DNA of 7,147 bases from RGIG3102 sp964649845 (GCA_964649845.1 CAZYSS010000092.1:1-7147), one strand, 5' to 3'. Counted from the stretch's first letter, positions 1 through 6,588 are shown. The notes: a model not told the origin generated them from the letters alone. Numbers and translations are program-made.

Positions 1-1530
1 GCAGTTATGGCATGCAAATGTAATCAGTGATTTGCCGTCCATTTCTTCTGGCTGTTTTTCGCCCATAATTTGAAGGATTGTTGGCGCAATATCTGCCAGA
101 ACGCCGTCATTGCGCAGTGCGCAAGGGTAGTTTACCACGCAGAATGGAACAGGGTTTGTTGTATGTGCTGTGAACACATCGCCACATTCATCACACATTT
201 TGTCCGCATTGCCGTGGTCAGCTGTCAGCAGCAGTACGCCGTTTACAGCTTTGATTTTTTCATACAGTCTGCCTACACATTCGTCCACTGTTTCCACAGC
301 TTTCACAGCTGCATCAAAGTCACCTGTATGGCCAACCATATCACAGTTTGCATAGTTGAGAATGATAACATCATATTTGCCTGTATCAATTTTTGCTAGC
401 AGCTGATCTGTCACTTCTCTGGCGCTCATTTCCGGCTGCAGGTCATATGTTGCAACCTTTGGAGATGGTACCAGCACTCTGTCTTCGTTGTAATATGGGG
501 CTTCTACACCGCCATTGAAGAAGAATGTTACGTGAGCATATTTTTCTGTTTCAGCAATTCTCAGCTGGCGGTATTCTTTATCAGAAATATATTCGCCAAG
601 AGTGTTTTTCAGGCTCTGTGGCTTGAATGCAACTTCCACATTAGGCATTGTAGCATCGTACTGTGTAAAGCATACATAGTTCAGTTTAAGATTTTCTTTT
701 TCTCTGATAAAGCCATCAAAATTATCATCAACAAGACATCTTGTGATTTCTCTTGCTCTGTCAGGGCGGAAATCAAAGAATATTACGCTGTCGCCTTCAT
801 TGATGATGCCGTCTTTGTTTACGATAAATGGCACTGTAAATTCGTCTGTAACGCCGTTGTCATAGCATTCCTGCAGATGTGCCACAGGGTCTGCAAATAC
901 ATCAGCCTGGCCCAGCACCATAGCATTGTATGCCTGCTGGATTCTTTCCCAGCGGTTGTCTCTGTCCATGGCATAGAAACGGCCGCTTACTGTGCCGATT
1001 TTGCCTGTGCCGATTTCAGCCATATAATCCTGCAGCTGTGCCAGAAATTCCACACCGCTTGTAGGTGCTACGTCACGGCCATCCATAAATGGATGTACAA
1101 ATACTTTTTCTGCACCCAGCTTTTTGCACATATCCAGCAGGGCAAAACAGTGGTCAATATGGCTGTGAACACCGCCGTTGGACATCAGGCCGTAAATGTG
1201 TACAGCCTTGCCGTTTTTAACAGCAGAGTAAATAGCGTTTTTAAGTACGGCGTTTTCAAAGAAATCGCCATCTTTGATAGATTTTGTGATTCTTGTCAGT
1301 TCCTGATAAACAATTCTGCCGGCACCCATATTTGTGTGGCCAACTTCACTGTTGCCCATCTGGCCTTCAGGCAGACCAACATCCAGGCCGCTTGCCCCCA
1401 GACTTGTCAGAGGGTATTCAGAAAAAATTTTATCAAGATTTGGTTTGTTTGCAGCTTTTATAGCATTGCCTTTAACATTATCGCAAAATGCAAAGCCGTC
1501 CATAATACATAAAACAATAGGTCTTTTCAT
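1..1530 (-). CDS. gpmI: 2,3-bisphosphoglycerate-independent phosphoglycerate mutase (3' end cut by window edge)
   Basis: This cytoplasmic glycolytic enzyme interconverts 3- and 2-phosphoglycerate using two metal ions, usually Mn2+, and a phosphoserine intermediate. I translated the minus frame by hand: 510 codons are open with no stop, so the gene is not frameshifted. The metal-binding residues are all visible: D11 (MDGF), the catalytic Ser in GNSEVGH (S61), D397 and H401 in DMVGHTG, D438-H439 in TADHGN, and H456 in AHTTNP. The substrate-side motifs are SNGGVHSH (H122), GRD (152-153), SGRFYAMDRD (about 182-191) and DFRPDRAR (253-260). Family members are about 510-515 residues. The visible part already passes the usual C-terminal MDGKSLI motif, so only a few residues lie outside. 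The start ATG has GGAGG at 1538-1542 with 7-nt spacing. It lies 14 nt after the tpiA stop, so it is the third gene of the operon. One oddity is Ala14 where DG-W/F-G is usual. Confidence 0.97.
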   Translation of the reverse strand, partial: MKRPIVLCIMDGFAFCDNVKGNAIKAANKPNLDKIFSEYPLTSLGASGLDVGLPEGQMGNSEVGHTNMGAGRIVYQELTRITKSIKDGDFFENAVLKNAIYSAVKNGKAVHIYGLMSNGGVHSHIDHCFALLDMCKKLGAEKVFVHPFMDGRDVAPTSGVEFLAQLQDYMAEIGTGKIGTVSGRFYAMDRDNRWERIQQAYNAMVLGQADVFADPVAHLQECYDNGVTDEFTVPFIVNKDGIINEGDSVIFFDFRPDRAREITRCLVDDNFDGFIREKENLKLNYVCFTQYDATMPNVEVAFKPQSLKNTLGEYISDKEYRQLRIAETEKYAHVTFFFNGGVEAPYYNEDRVLVPSPKVATYDLQPEMSAREVTDQLLAKIDTGKYDVIILNYANCDMVGHTGDFDAAVKAVETVDECVGRLYEKIKAVNGVLLLTADHGNADKMCDECGDVFTAHTTNPVPFCVVNYPCALRNDGVLADIAPTILQIMGEKQPEEMDGKSLITFACHNC

Positions 1531-1544
1531 TTTAAAACCTCCGG

Positions 1545-2309
1545 TTACTTAACGCAGGAAACGATTGTAGCAAAATCGTCTGCTTTCAGGCTTGCACCGC
1601 CGATAAGGCCGCCGTCAATGTTTTCCATAGCCATCAGTTCAGCGGCATTTTTGGCGTTCATAGAGCCACCATACTGAATTGTAACAGCCTGTGCCACATC
1701 ATTGCCAAACATATCAGCCAACAGGCTGCGGATATATGCACAAACTTCTTCAGCCTGTGCAGCTGTAGCAGTTTTGCCAGTGCCGATAGCCCATACAGGT
1801 TCATATGCGATAATGCTGTTCTTCATATTTTCAGCTGTAAAGCCTGCCAGACCTTTTTCAATCTGAACTTTGATTACATCTTTAGTAATGTCTTTTTCTC
1901 TTTCTTCAAGATTTTCACCAACGCAGATGATAGGGCAGATGCCTGCTTCCAGACAAGCCATAGCGCGTTTGTTTACAGTTTCGTCTGTTTCACCAAAATA
2001 CTGTCTTCTTTCGCTGTGACCAACTATTGCATATTTTATGCCGAAATCATTCAGCATATCAGCGCTGATTTCAGCGGTGAATGCACCGCTTTTTGCCCAG
2101 TGGCAGTTTTGTGCGCCAATGTTGATAGCTGTGCCTTCTGTAGCTTCTTTTGCAACACCAATATTGATTGCAGGAACACACAGCAGAATTACAGCATCGC
2201 TTGCAGGCAGTTTTTCTTTCATTTCTGTCAGCAAAGCCTTTGTTTCGGTTGCTGTTTTATTCATTTTCCAGTTGCCTGCAATAACAACTTTTCTTAATTC
2301 TTTATTCAT
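1545..2309 (-). CDS. tpiA: Triose-phosphate isomerase
   Basis: This enzyme interconverts dihydroxyacetone phosphate and glyceraldehyde 3-phosphate in the cytoplasm, as a TIM-barrel dimer. The 254-residue product matches the usual 250-255. The N-terminal AGNWKMN motif carries substrate-binding N13 and K15. The electrophile H98 lies in IVGHSERR, and the catalytic base E170 heads the flexible loop 6 (PVWAIGTGK, 171-179). The phosphate-binding YGGSM (213-217) and the C-terminal GGLIGGASL (233-241) are intact. The start is supported by AAGGAG at 2317-2322, 7 nt before the ATG. It is the middle gene of the minus-strand operon: pgk ends 72 nt upstream, with a terminator-like hairpin in the gap, and gpmI follows after 14 nt. 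All catalytic residues are present. Confidence 0.98.
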   Translation of the reverse strand: MNKELRKVVIAGNWKMNKTATETKALLTEMKEKLPASDAVILLCVPAINIGVAKEATEGTAINIGAQNCHWAKSGAFTAEISADMLNDFGIKYAIVGHSERRQYFGETDETVNKRAMACLEAGICPIICVGENLEEREKDITKDVIKVQIEKGLAGFTAENMKNSIIAYEPVWAIGTGKTATAAQAEEVCAYIRSLLADMFGNDVAQAVTIQYGGSMNAKNAAELMAMENIDGGLIGGASLKADDFATIVSCVK

Positions 2310-2332
2310 AAAATAACTCCTTGGTTAGGGTA

Positions 2333-2372
2333 GAAAAACATAGCGGCAAACATTATCTGCCGCTATAGTTTC
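2333..2372 (-). terminator. Hairpin with T-runs on both sides between pgk and tpiA
   Basis: A perfect 9-bp stem, 2340-2348 pairing with 2358-2366 (ATAGCGGCA / TGCCGCTAT), encloses a 9-nt loop. A one-base bulge then allows about 4 more pairs at the base. Read on the minus strand it is followed by GTTTTTC; read on the plus strand it is followed by a run of seven T. It lies inside the operon between the pgk stop and the tpiA ribosome binding site, with no convincing minus-strand promoter after it. I infer a partial terminator or attenuator, or an mRNA-stabilising or processing stem for the pgk 3' end, that sets the pgk:tpiA ratio. A full stop is unlikely unless tpiA has its own promoter. Confidence 0.6.
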
Positions 2373-2381
2373 TTTTTTTAA

Positions 2382-3572
2382 TTATTTGTCGTTCAGTGCT
2401 GCGATACCTGGCAGTTCAAGACCTTCCAGGAATTCAAGAGACGCACCGCCACCTGTGGAGATGTGTGTCATCTTGTCAGCATAGCCCATCTGTTCTACAG
2501 CTGCTGCACTGTCACCACCGCCGATGATGGAGATAGCGCCGCTTTCAGCAACAGATTTTGCAACAGCTTTTGTGCCTTTTGCAAATTCTGGCATTTCAAA
2601 TACGCCCATTGGACCATTCCATACAACTGTACCAGCGTTTACGATAGCATCGTTGAACAGTTCTCTGGATTTTTCACCAATGTCAAGACCCTGCCAGTCA
2701 GCTGGGATTTCTTTGCTGTCAACTGTTTTGAAGTTGCAGTCTTCTTTAAAGTCATCGCCAACAACTGTATCAACAGGCAGCAGGAAGTTAACGCCTTTAG
2801 CTTCAGCTTTAGCCATCAGTTCTTTTGCCAGTTCAACTTTGTCATCTTCACAGATGGACTGACCAACTTCATAACCTTTGGCTTTGAAGAATGTGTAAGC
2901 CATACCACCGCCGATAACCAGTGTGTCAACTTTGTCAATCAGGTTTTCGATAACGCCGATTTTGTCAGAAACTTTAGCACCGCCAAGGATAGCAACAAAT
3001 GGACGTTTTGGATTTTCAAGAGCTGTACCCATGATTTCGATTTCTTTCTGAATCAGGTAACCGCATACTGCTGGTAGATAGTCAGCAACACCCGCTGTGG
3101 AAGCGTGTGCACGGTGCGCTGTACCGAAAGCATCGTTTACATAGATTTCAGCCATAGAAGCCAGTTCTTTAGCAAATTCTGGTGCGTTCTTTTCTTCTTC
3201 TTTGTGGAAACGCAGGTTTTCCAGCAGCATCAGTTCGCCATCTTTCAGAGTAGCAGCTTTAGCTTTTGCATCTTCACCGATAACGTCTGTAGCCATTGCA
3301 ACAGGGCAACCCAGCAGTTCTTCCAGTCTTTTCTGAACAGGAACCAGGGAGTATTTCATGTTGAATTCGCCTTTTGGTCTGCCCATATGTGAACACAGGA
3401 TAACCTTTGCGCCGTTTTCTTTCAGATATTTGATAGTTTTCAGAGCTTCTCTGATTCTTTTATCATCTGTGATAACGCCTTCTTTAACAGGCACGTTGAA
3501 GTCACATCTTACCAGACATGTTTTGCCGGCAACGTTGATATCTTCAACTGTTTTTTTACCCAAAGCATTCAT
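2382..3572 (-). CDS. pgk: Phosphoglycerate kinase
   Basis: This enzyme transfers the acyl phosphate of 1,3-bisphosphoglycerate to ADP, the first ATP-forming step of glycolysis, in the cytoplasm. The 396-residue length is typical. In the N-terminal domain, which binds 3-phosphoglycerate, I see VRCDFNVP (D24, N26), SHMGRPKG (H62, R65), LLENLRFH (116-123) and NDAFGTAHRAHAST (R154). In the C-terminal nucleotide domain I see GGAKVSDK (197-204), WNGPMGVFE (318-326), GGGDSAA (351-357) and STGGGASLEFLEG (372-384), the last carrying the glycine-rich catalytic loop. The ATG is preceded by AAGGAG at 3583-3588, 10 nt away. It is the first gene of the operon. Two candidate promoters and a Rex-like dyad lie upstream. 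No gap or cggR gene precedes it here, unlike many Firmicute glycolytic operons. Confidence 0.98.
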   Translation of the reverse strand: MNALGKKTVEDINVAGKTCLVRCDFNVPVKEGVITDDKRIREALKTIKYLKENGAKVILCSHMGRPKGEFNMKYSLVPVQKRLEELLGCPVAMATDVIGEDAKAKAATLKDGELMLLENLRFHKEEEKNAPEFAKELASMAEIYVNDAFGTAHRAHASTAGVADYLPAVCGYLIQKEIEIMGTALENPKRPFVAILGGAKVSDKIGVIENLIDKVDTLVIGGGMAYTFFKAKGYEVGQSICEDDKVELAKELMAKAEAKGVNFLLPVDTVVGDDFKEDCNFKTVDSKEIPADWQGLDIGEKSRELFNDAIVNAGTVVWNGPMGVFEMPEFAKGTKAVAKSVAESGAISIIGGGDSAAAVEQMGYADKMTHISTGGGASLEFLEGLELPGIAALNDK

Positions 3573-3638
3573 AGTAATAATTCTCCTTAAAGTTAATTAT
3601 TTATATTATTATTAATATATACCTTTGATACAGGTTAT

Positions 3639-3667
3639 ATTATATATAATTTGTGCATTAAATTCAA
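3639..3667 (-). promoter_or_regulatory. Candidate sigma-A-type promoter for pgk (proximal)
   Basis: On the minus strand, TTGAAT (3662-3667, 4 of 6 to consensus) is separated by exactly 17 nt from a perfect TATAAT (3639-3644). Transcription would start near 3632, giving a leader of about 60 nt that contains the pgk ribosome binding site. The -10 is half of a perfect 12-bp palindrome (3639-3650). This is the best-scoring promoter I can see by eye in the region. Confidence 0.6.
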
Positions 3668-3668
3668 G

Positions 3669-3698
3669 AATATATTGTATTTTTGTAACAAGTGACAA
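3669..3698 (-). promoter_or_regulatory. Candidate second promoter for pgk (distal)
   Basis: On the minus strand, TTGTCA (3693-3698) lies 18 nt from TATATT (3669-3674). Each box is one base from consensus (TTGACA, TATAAT). It would start transcription near 3662, about 90 nt before pgk. It abuts and overlaps the proximal promoter's upstream side, so one of the two may be a chance match in AT-rich DNA. Confidence 0.4.
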
Positions 3699-3713
3699 AT
3701 TTTGCTGTATTAT
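3685..3713 (+). promoter_or_regulatory. Weak candidate promoter for the plus-strand cell-wall gene
   Basis: GTAACA (3685-3690, 4 of 6) lies 17 nt from TATTAT (3708-3713, 5 of 6). The start would be near 3720, immediately before the Rex-like dyad at 3723-3740, which would then act as a roadblock operator for this gene. A rival pair is GTAACA (3762-3767) with 18 nt to TATAGT (3786-3791). Neither is strong, and a sporulation or other alternative sigma factor could be used instead. Confidence 0.25.
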
Positions 3714-3722
3714 TTGTAGATG

Positions 3723-3740
3723 TTGTTATTTATTTAACAA
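3723..3740. promoter_or_regulatory. Putative Rex (redox-sensing repressor) operator
   Basis: The 18-bp site TTGTTATTTATTTAACAA is an inverted repeat. Its arms TTGTTA and TAACAA are perfect and extend one further pair (G3722 with C3741). Against the clostridial Rex consensus TTGTTAA-N4-TTAACAA, 13 of the 14 specified bases match; only T3729 replaces A. Rex is a known NADH/NAD+-sensing repressor of fermentation and central carbon genes. The site lies upstream of both pgk promoter candidates and just after the candidate plus-strand promoter, so which gene it controls is uncertain. In AT-rich DNA the dyad could also be a simple hairpin. Confidence 0.5.
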
Positions 3741-3837
3741 CTTTTGCAAGGGTTTCCCATCGTAACACACCGCCCGGCAAGCGAATATAGTGGTGTAAGC
3801 TGTTTTTTACAGCAATATAAAAGAAAAAGGTGATTAA

Positions 3838-4521
3838 ATGGCAAAGATAATTGTCTATAATACAAACACCCAGGTGTTGGAAACTTTCTGGCGTGGAGAG
3901 AATGAAACAATGCCTTACGTGTGGAACAATACTATGCGCGTGCGCGAATTCCGTGGCTCATCTGACAGTCCTACACTGTGGACAACCAGACAGGCCATGG
4001 AAAGCTGGAATGCCACCCGTCAGACCTATGGTTCGCCAATTCCTTTCCGCTATGCTTTCAAGCGCATATGGGAGGGCGGTCACGGCCAGACCAGCCAGCA
4101 CTATGCAGGAGTGTCATTCGACGTGGGGCAGGTACTTACACAGGCACAGAGAAACAGAATACATCAGGTAGCCACCAATCTTGGTGTCTGGGGCTATGTG
4201 GAACCACTGTATCTCACTCCTACTTGGGTACACTTTGACCGCCGTTACGGCCGCGGTGCCTGCGGCGGCACATCCGGTTACAATCTGCTGCGCCAGGGCA
4301 GCCGTGGCGTGTATGTTCTTATTTTACAGGATTGTCTGAATACCCTTGGTTATTCAACAGCAGGTCTGGACGGCATTTTCGGCAACGCTACTTTCAGGGC
4401 AGTGCGTAATTTCCAGGGTGATTATGGTCTGACAGTTGACGGCGTGGCAGGATGTAACACCTGGACCAGAATTACAGGTCTTGTACACAACAACGGCCCG
4501 TCATCCACAACGATAAATTAA
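3838..4521 (+). CDS. M15-peptidase-like protein with C-terminal peptidoglycan-binding (PG_binding_1) domain
   Basis: This 227-residue protein probably acts on or binds peptidoglycan. Residues about 35-138 resemble M15-type D-Ala-D-Ala carboxypeptidases. SQHYAGVSFDVG supplies H88 and D95 (the H-x6-D zinc pair) and TWVHFD supplies the third ligand, H132. The other catalytic His of HxH members is W130 here, and the ExxH glutamate is T129, so the catalytic residue is uncertain (E122 is nearby) and activity is unproven. Residues about 148-212 form a PG_binding_1 repeat, with LRQGSRGVYVLILQ, LDGIFGNATFRAVRNFQ and LTVDGVAG as its signature. The N-terminus (MAKIIVYNTNTQV) has no signal peptide or membrane segment. 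I infer release by lysis, a forespore or mother-cell role, or a prophage-like origin. The ATG follows AAAAAGGTGA, a match to the 5' anti-SD, with 4-nt spacing. The gene stands alone: divergent from pgk and convergent with the GH13 gene. By eye it is more GC-rich than the flanking intergenic DNA. Confidence 0.85.
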   Translation: MAKIIVYNTNTQVLETFWRGENETMPYVWNNTMRVREFRGSSDSPTLWTTRQAMESWNATRQTYGSPIPFRYAFKRIWEGGHGQTSQHYAGVSFDVGQVLTQAQRNRIHQVATNLGVWGYVEPLYLTPTWVHFDRRYGRGACGGTSGYNLLRQGSRGVYVLILQDCLNTLGYSTAGLDGIFGNATFRAVRNFQGDYGLTVDGVAGCNTWTRITGLVHNNGPSSTTIN

Positions 4522-4752
4522 TAATAAATGGTATGGTAGTCTGATTTCACGTGGCGGTTTGCCATGCCCGACATTTTAAACGTCCCGTTATACATTGAAG
4601 TAGTTGTATTTCTGAGCTGGATATTCCGGCAAAAAATCGCATTAACACTTAAGTGGTAATGCGATTCTTCAGTGCAGCTATGGAATGACAATGCTATTAT
4701 TTGCATTATACATAAACTGCGTAAGGCAAGCCATCAGCTTACTGAAAAACAC
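4522..4752. other. Convergent intergenic region without a convincing gene
   Basis: No coding sequence is convincing here. The sequence holds a near-perfect 15-bp dyad at 4570-4584 (GAC-A-TTTTAAA-C-GTC, one mismatched pair), a small TGGC/GCCA stem at 4552-4564, the long palindrome at 4635-4666, a weak AATGC/GCATT stem (4690-4694 with 4702-4706) and a GTAAG/CTTAC stem at 4721-4742. A 62-codon minus-strand reading frame crosses it, but it has a biased, non-globular composition and contains the palindrome. It may be terminator and decayed DNA, or an unrecognised small RNA. Confidence 0.4.
4635..4666 (-). terminator. Long interrupted palindrome; terminator-like on the minus strand
   Basis: Ten-bp arms AATCGCATTA (4635-4644) and TAATGCGATT (4657-4666) pair perfectly. 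After one A/G mismatch the centre CACTTAAGTG (4646-4655) is itself a perfect palindrome, so the fold gains CAC/GTG around a TTAA loop. Read on the minus strand the stem runs into six T (4631-4636), the shape of an intrinsic terminator, and it would be a second stop behind the GH13 gene. On the plus strand no T-run follows. A protein-binding dyad is an alternative. Confidence 0.5.
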
Positions 4753-4782
4753 AAAAGCGAACAGATTTTTCTGTTCGCTTTT
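4753..4782. terminator. Bidirectional intrinsic terminator
   Basis: A perfect 12-bp stem, AAAAGCGAACAG (4753-4764) with CTGTTCGCTTTT (4771-4782), closes on a 6-nt loop. T-runs lie at the 3' side on both strands. It starts 5 nt after the GH13 stop codon and lies between convergent genes, so it most likely ends the glgP-GH13 transcript and also stops transcription from the plus-strand gene. Confidence 0.88.
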
Positions 4783-4787
4783 ATCGT

Positions 4788-6587
4788 TTATTCAATTACA
4801 GCATTGATGTAATTCAGTGCAGGGATGGTGTACTGTTTATCCTTATAGGTAAATGTTTCCGGTCCGTTGCCTCTGTTTACAGCTGTCAGCACTTCGTCTT
4901 CGTGGTCATATCTCACATATGCTACTGCATTGTGTGACACGTGTACAAAAAACAGACCGCCATCTCTGTATTCGTGGTGGCTTTTTCTGAAATTAGCCAG
5001 CCATTTGATGTTTTTCAGGATAAATCCATCCTGGTCCCACCATTTGAAATATCCGCGGTTGAACGGGTCACGGTAACCCTGCATGCCAATTTCATCACCG
5101 TAGTAAATACATGGAATACCCGGCAGACCAAACATCAATGCATATGCACATACCAGCATTTTGGATGCTGTTTTGTAGTCGTCGCCTTCCACTTTCTGCA
5201 TACTCTGCCAGTATCTGTCACTGCTTTCAGGGTTTTTACCCATCAGATATGTGATGCCTCGCGGCGTGTCGTGTGTGGAAATAAAGTTCCATGCATTGTC
5301 CAGCGCTTCCTTCGGATAGTTTTCATAAATTGAGAAAACTGTTTCGCAGAATTTGTGTCCATTACCGTTTTTGATAAAGTCCAGAACGGCCACCCTGAAC
5401 GGATAGTTCATTGTGCTGTCCAGCCCTTTACCCAGCAGATAGGAGCGTCTTTTGTTGTAGCTGATTTTTGTAACTGCGTCTTCCCATACTTCACCTATCA
5501 GCAATTTGTTCTTGCCACAGGCTTTTACAGAACGGCGCACCTTTTCAATAAATTCGTCAGGCAACTCGTCGGCAACATCCAGACGGAAACCGTCTGCGCC
5601 GCTTTTCAGCCAGAAGTTGATTACACCGTTTTTGCCGCAGATGTAGCTTAAATAATCCTTATTCAGTTCATCTACGTCAGGCAGGGTAGGGAAGCCCCAC
5701 CAGCTGCGGTAGCCGCAGTCATAATTCTTGTCAAAGTCATACCAGGAGCGGTATGGGCTTTTCGGGTCATTGTATGCGCCGCCTTCGCCGTATCTGCCTT
5801 CACGGTTGAAATAAACACTGTCGCTGCCGGTATGACTGAACACACCGTCAAGAATAATGCTGATACCGCGTTTATGTGCTTCAGAACACAGTCTTGTAAA
5901 ATCTTCTATTGTACCCAGGTCAGGGTCCACCTTCATGTAGTCGGCGGTGTTGTAGCGGTGATTTGCGTGGGCTTCAAAAATAGGATTCAGATAGATACAG
6001 GTTACACCCAGACCTTTCAGATAATCCAGCTTTCTGATAATACCCTCAATATCGCCACCATAGTAGTCGGTATTTATCCGCTCTTTTTCGTTTTCTCCCC
6101 ACTTAAAGAAAGGCTGTTCTTCCTTGTTTCTGCGGTATACACGGTCAGGATATGCCAGTTCTTCTTTTTCTTTACTTTCGTAAAACCTGTCAGGGAAAAT
6201 CTGATACAGAATGCCGCCTTTGAATTTGTCCGGTGTGGAGAAATTCTTTGCATAAACAGTCTGCATAAACCACTGGCCGCGGTCGGTCATATAGCCGTCA
6301 CCTTTGCCTGCGTTGTAAATACCATATTTGCCGCTATCAAACTTAAAACAGTAAAAATACAATCCCAGTTTGTCGAAAGTATAATCGGCAGTAAAGATAA
6401 TTGTGCCATTTTCGGCATAATGCATATTCATATTGAAACGCATTTCACGGCCGCCTTCCTTTGCTATACACAGCACAGGGACGGTTGTTTCGGAATCACT
6501 TGTTACGGTGAAAGTAACAGTAGTTGTTTCTTTCACCGCACCAAATGGCTGCTTAAAAAAAGTATTTCTGCTGTTAAAGTAGTACAT
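4788..6587 (-). CDS. Intracellular GH13 alpha-glucan hydrolase (neopullulanase / maltodextrin glucosidase type)
   Basis: This 599-residue alpha-amylase-superfamily enzyme is predicted to hydrolyse alpha-glucosidic bonds of maltodextrin or glycogen fragments. Residues about 1-115 look like a beta-rich N-terminal domain, and the barrel begins near GGILYQIFPDRF (124-135). The conserved GH13 regions are present: DGVFSH (247-252), GFRLDVADE with nucleophile D337, LIGEVWED with acid/base E366, and ISTHD with H439 and transition-state stabiliser D440. A WWGFPTLPDVDEL segment (296-308) also fits the neopullulanase-like group. About 80 residues at the C-terminus form the usual beta-domain. No signal peptide is present, so it acts in the cytoplasm. 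The ATG is one base after the glgP stop (TAA-T-ATG). Only a weak GAGAG precedes it, which suggests translational coupling. Linkage to glgP supports a job in glycogen or maltodextrin breakdown. Exact specificity cannot be read from sequence. Confidence 0.93.
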   Translation of the reverse strand: MYYFNSRNTFFKQPFGAVKETTTVTFTVTSDSETTVPVLCIAKEGGREMRFNMNMHYAENGTIIFTADYTFDKLGLYFYCFKFDSGKYGIYNAGKGDGYMTDRGQWFMQTVYAKNFSTPDKFKGGILYQIFPDRFYESKEKEELAYPDRVYRRNKEEQPFFKWGENEKERINTDYYGGDIEGIIRKLDYLKGLGVTCIYLNPIFEAHANHRYNTADYMKVDPDLGTIEDFTRLCSEAHKRGISIILDGVFSHTGSDSVYFNREGRYGEGGAYNDPKSPYRSWYDFDKNYDCGYRSWWGFPTLPDVDELNKDYLSYICGKNGVINFWLKSGADGFRLDVADELPDEFIEKVRRSVKACGKNKLLIGEVWEDAVTKISYNKRRSYLLGKGLDSTMNYPFRVAVLDFIKNGNGHKFCETVFSIYENYPKEALDNAWNFISTHDTPRGITYLMGKNPESSDRYWQSMQKVEGDDYKTASKMLVCAYALMFGLPGIPCIYYGDEIGMQGYRDPFNRGYFKWWDQDGFILKNIKWLANFRKSHHEYRDGGLFFVHVSHNAVAYVRYDHEDEVLTAVNRGNGPETFTYKDKQYTIPALNYINAVIE

Positions 6588-6588
6588 A

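Noticed and set aside
532..1512. Long plus-strand open frame (326 codons) opposite gpmI
   Set aside because: It lies antisense to a fully intact gpmI with all catalytic motifs. Its translation is Cys/Phe/His-rich without any recognisable domain, as expected of a shadow frame.
1..1530. Possible frameshift or pseudogene in gpmI
   Set aside because: Codon-by-codon reading of the minus frame shows 510 open codons with all motifs in order. It merely lacks its stop because of the window edge.
2463..3077. Plus-strand open frame opposite pgk
   Set aside because: It is a shadow of the intact pgk gene and has no domain signature.
3625..3650. Plus-strand promoter TTGATA / TATAAT
   Set aside because: The spacer is only 14 nt, too short for a normal sigma-A promoter.
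3683..3698. Second Rex-like site (TTGT...ACAA)
   Set aside because: The half-sites are spaced for 16 bp, not the 18 bp of the Rex consensus, and the inner bases do not match.
3799..3813. GCTGT-TTTTT-ACAGC hairpin before the cell-wall gene as a riboswitch or terminator
   Set aside because: The stem is only 5 bp with a T-loop and no T-run after it. There is no larger conserved fold that I recognise.
4518..4706. 62-codon minus-strand frame in the convergent intergenic region
   Set aside because: It overlaps the end of the plus-strand gene, contains the 32-bp palindrome, has no clear ribosome binding site and no recognisable family.
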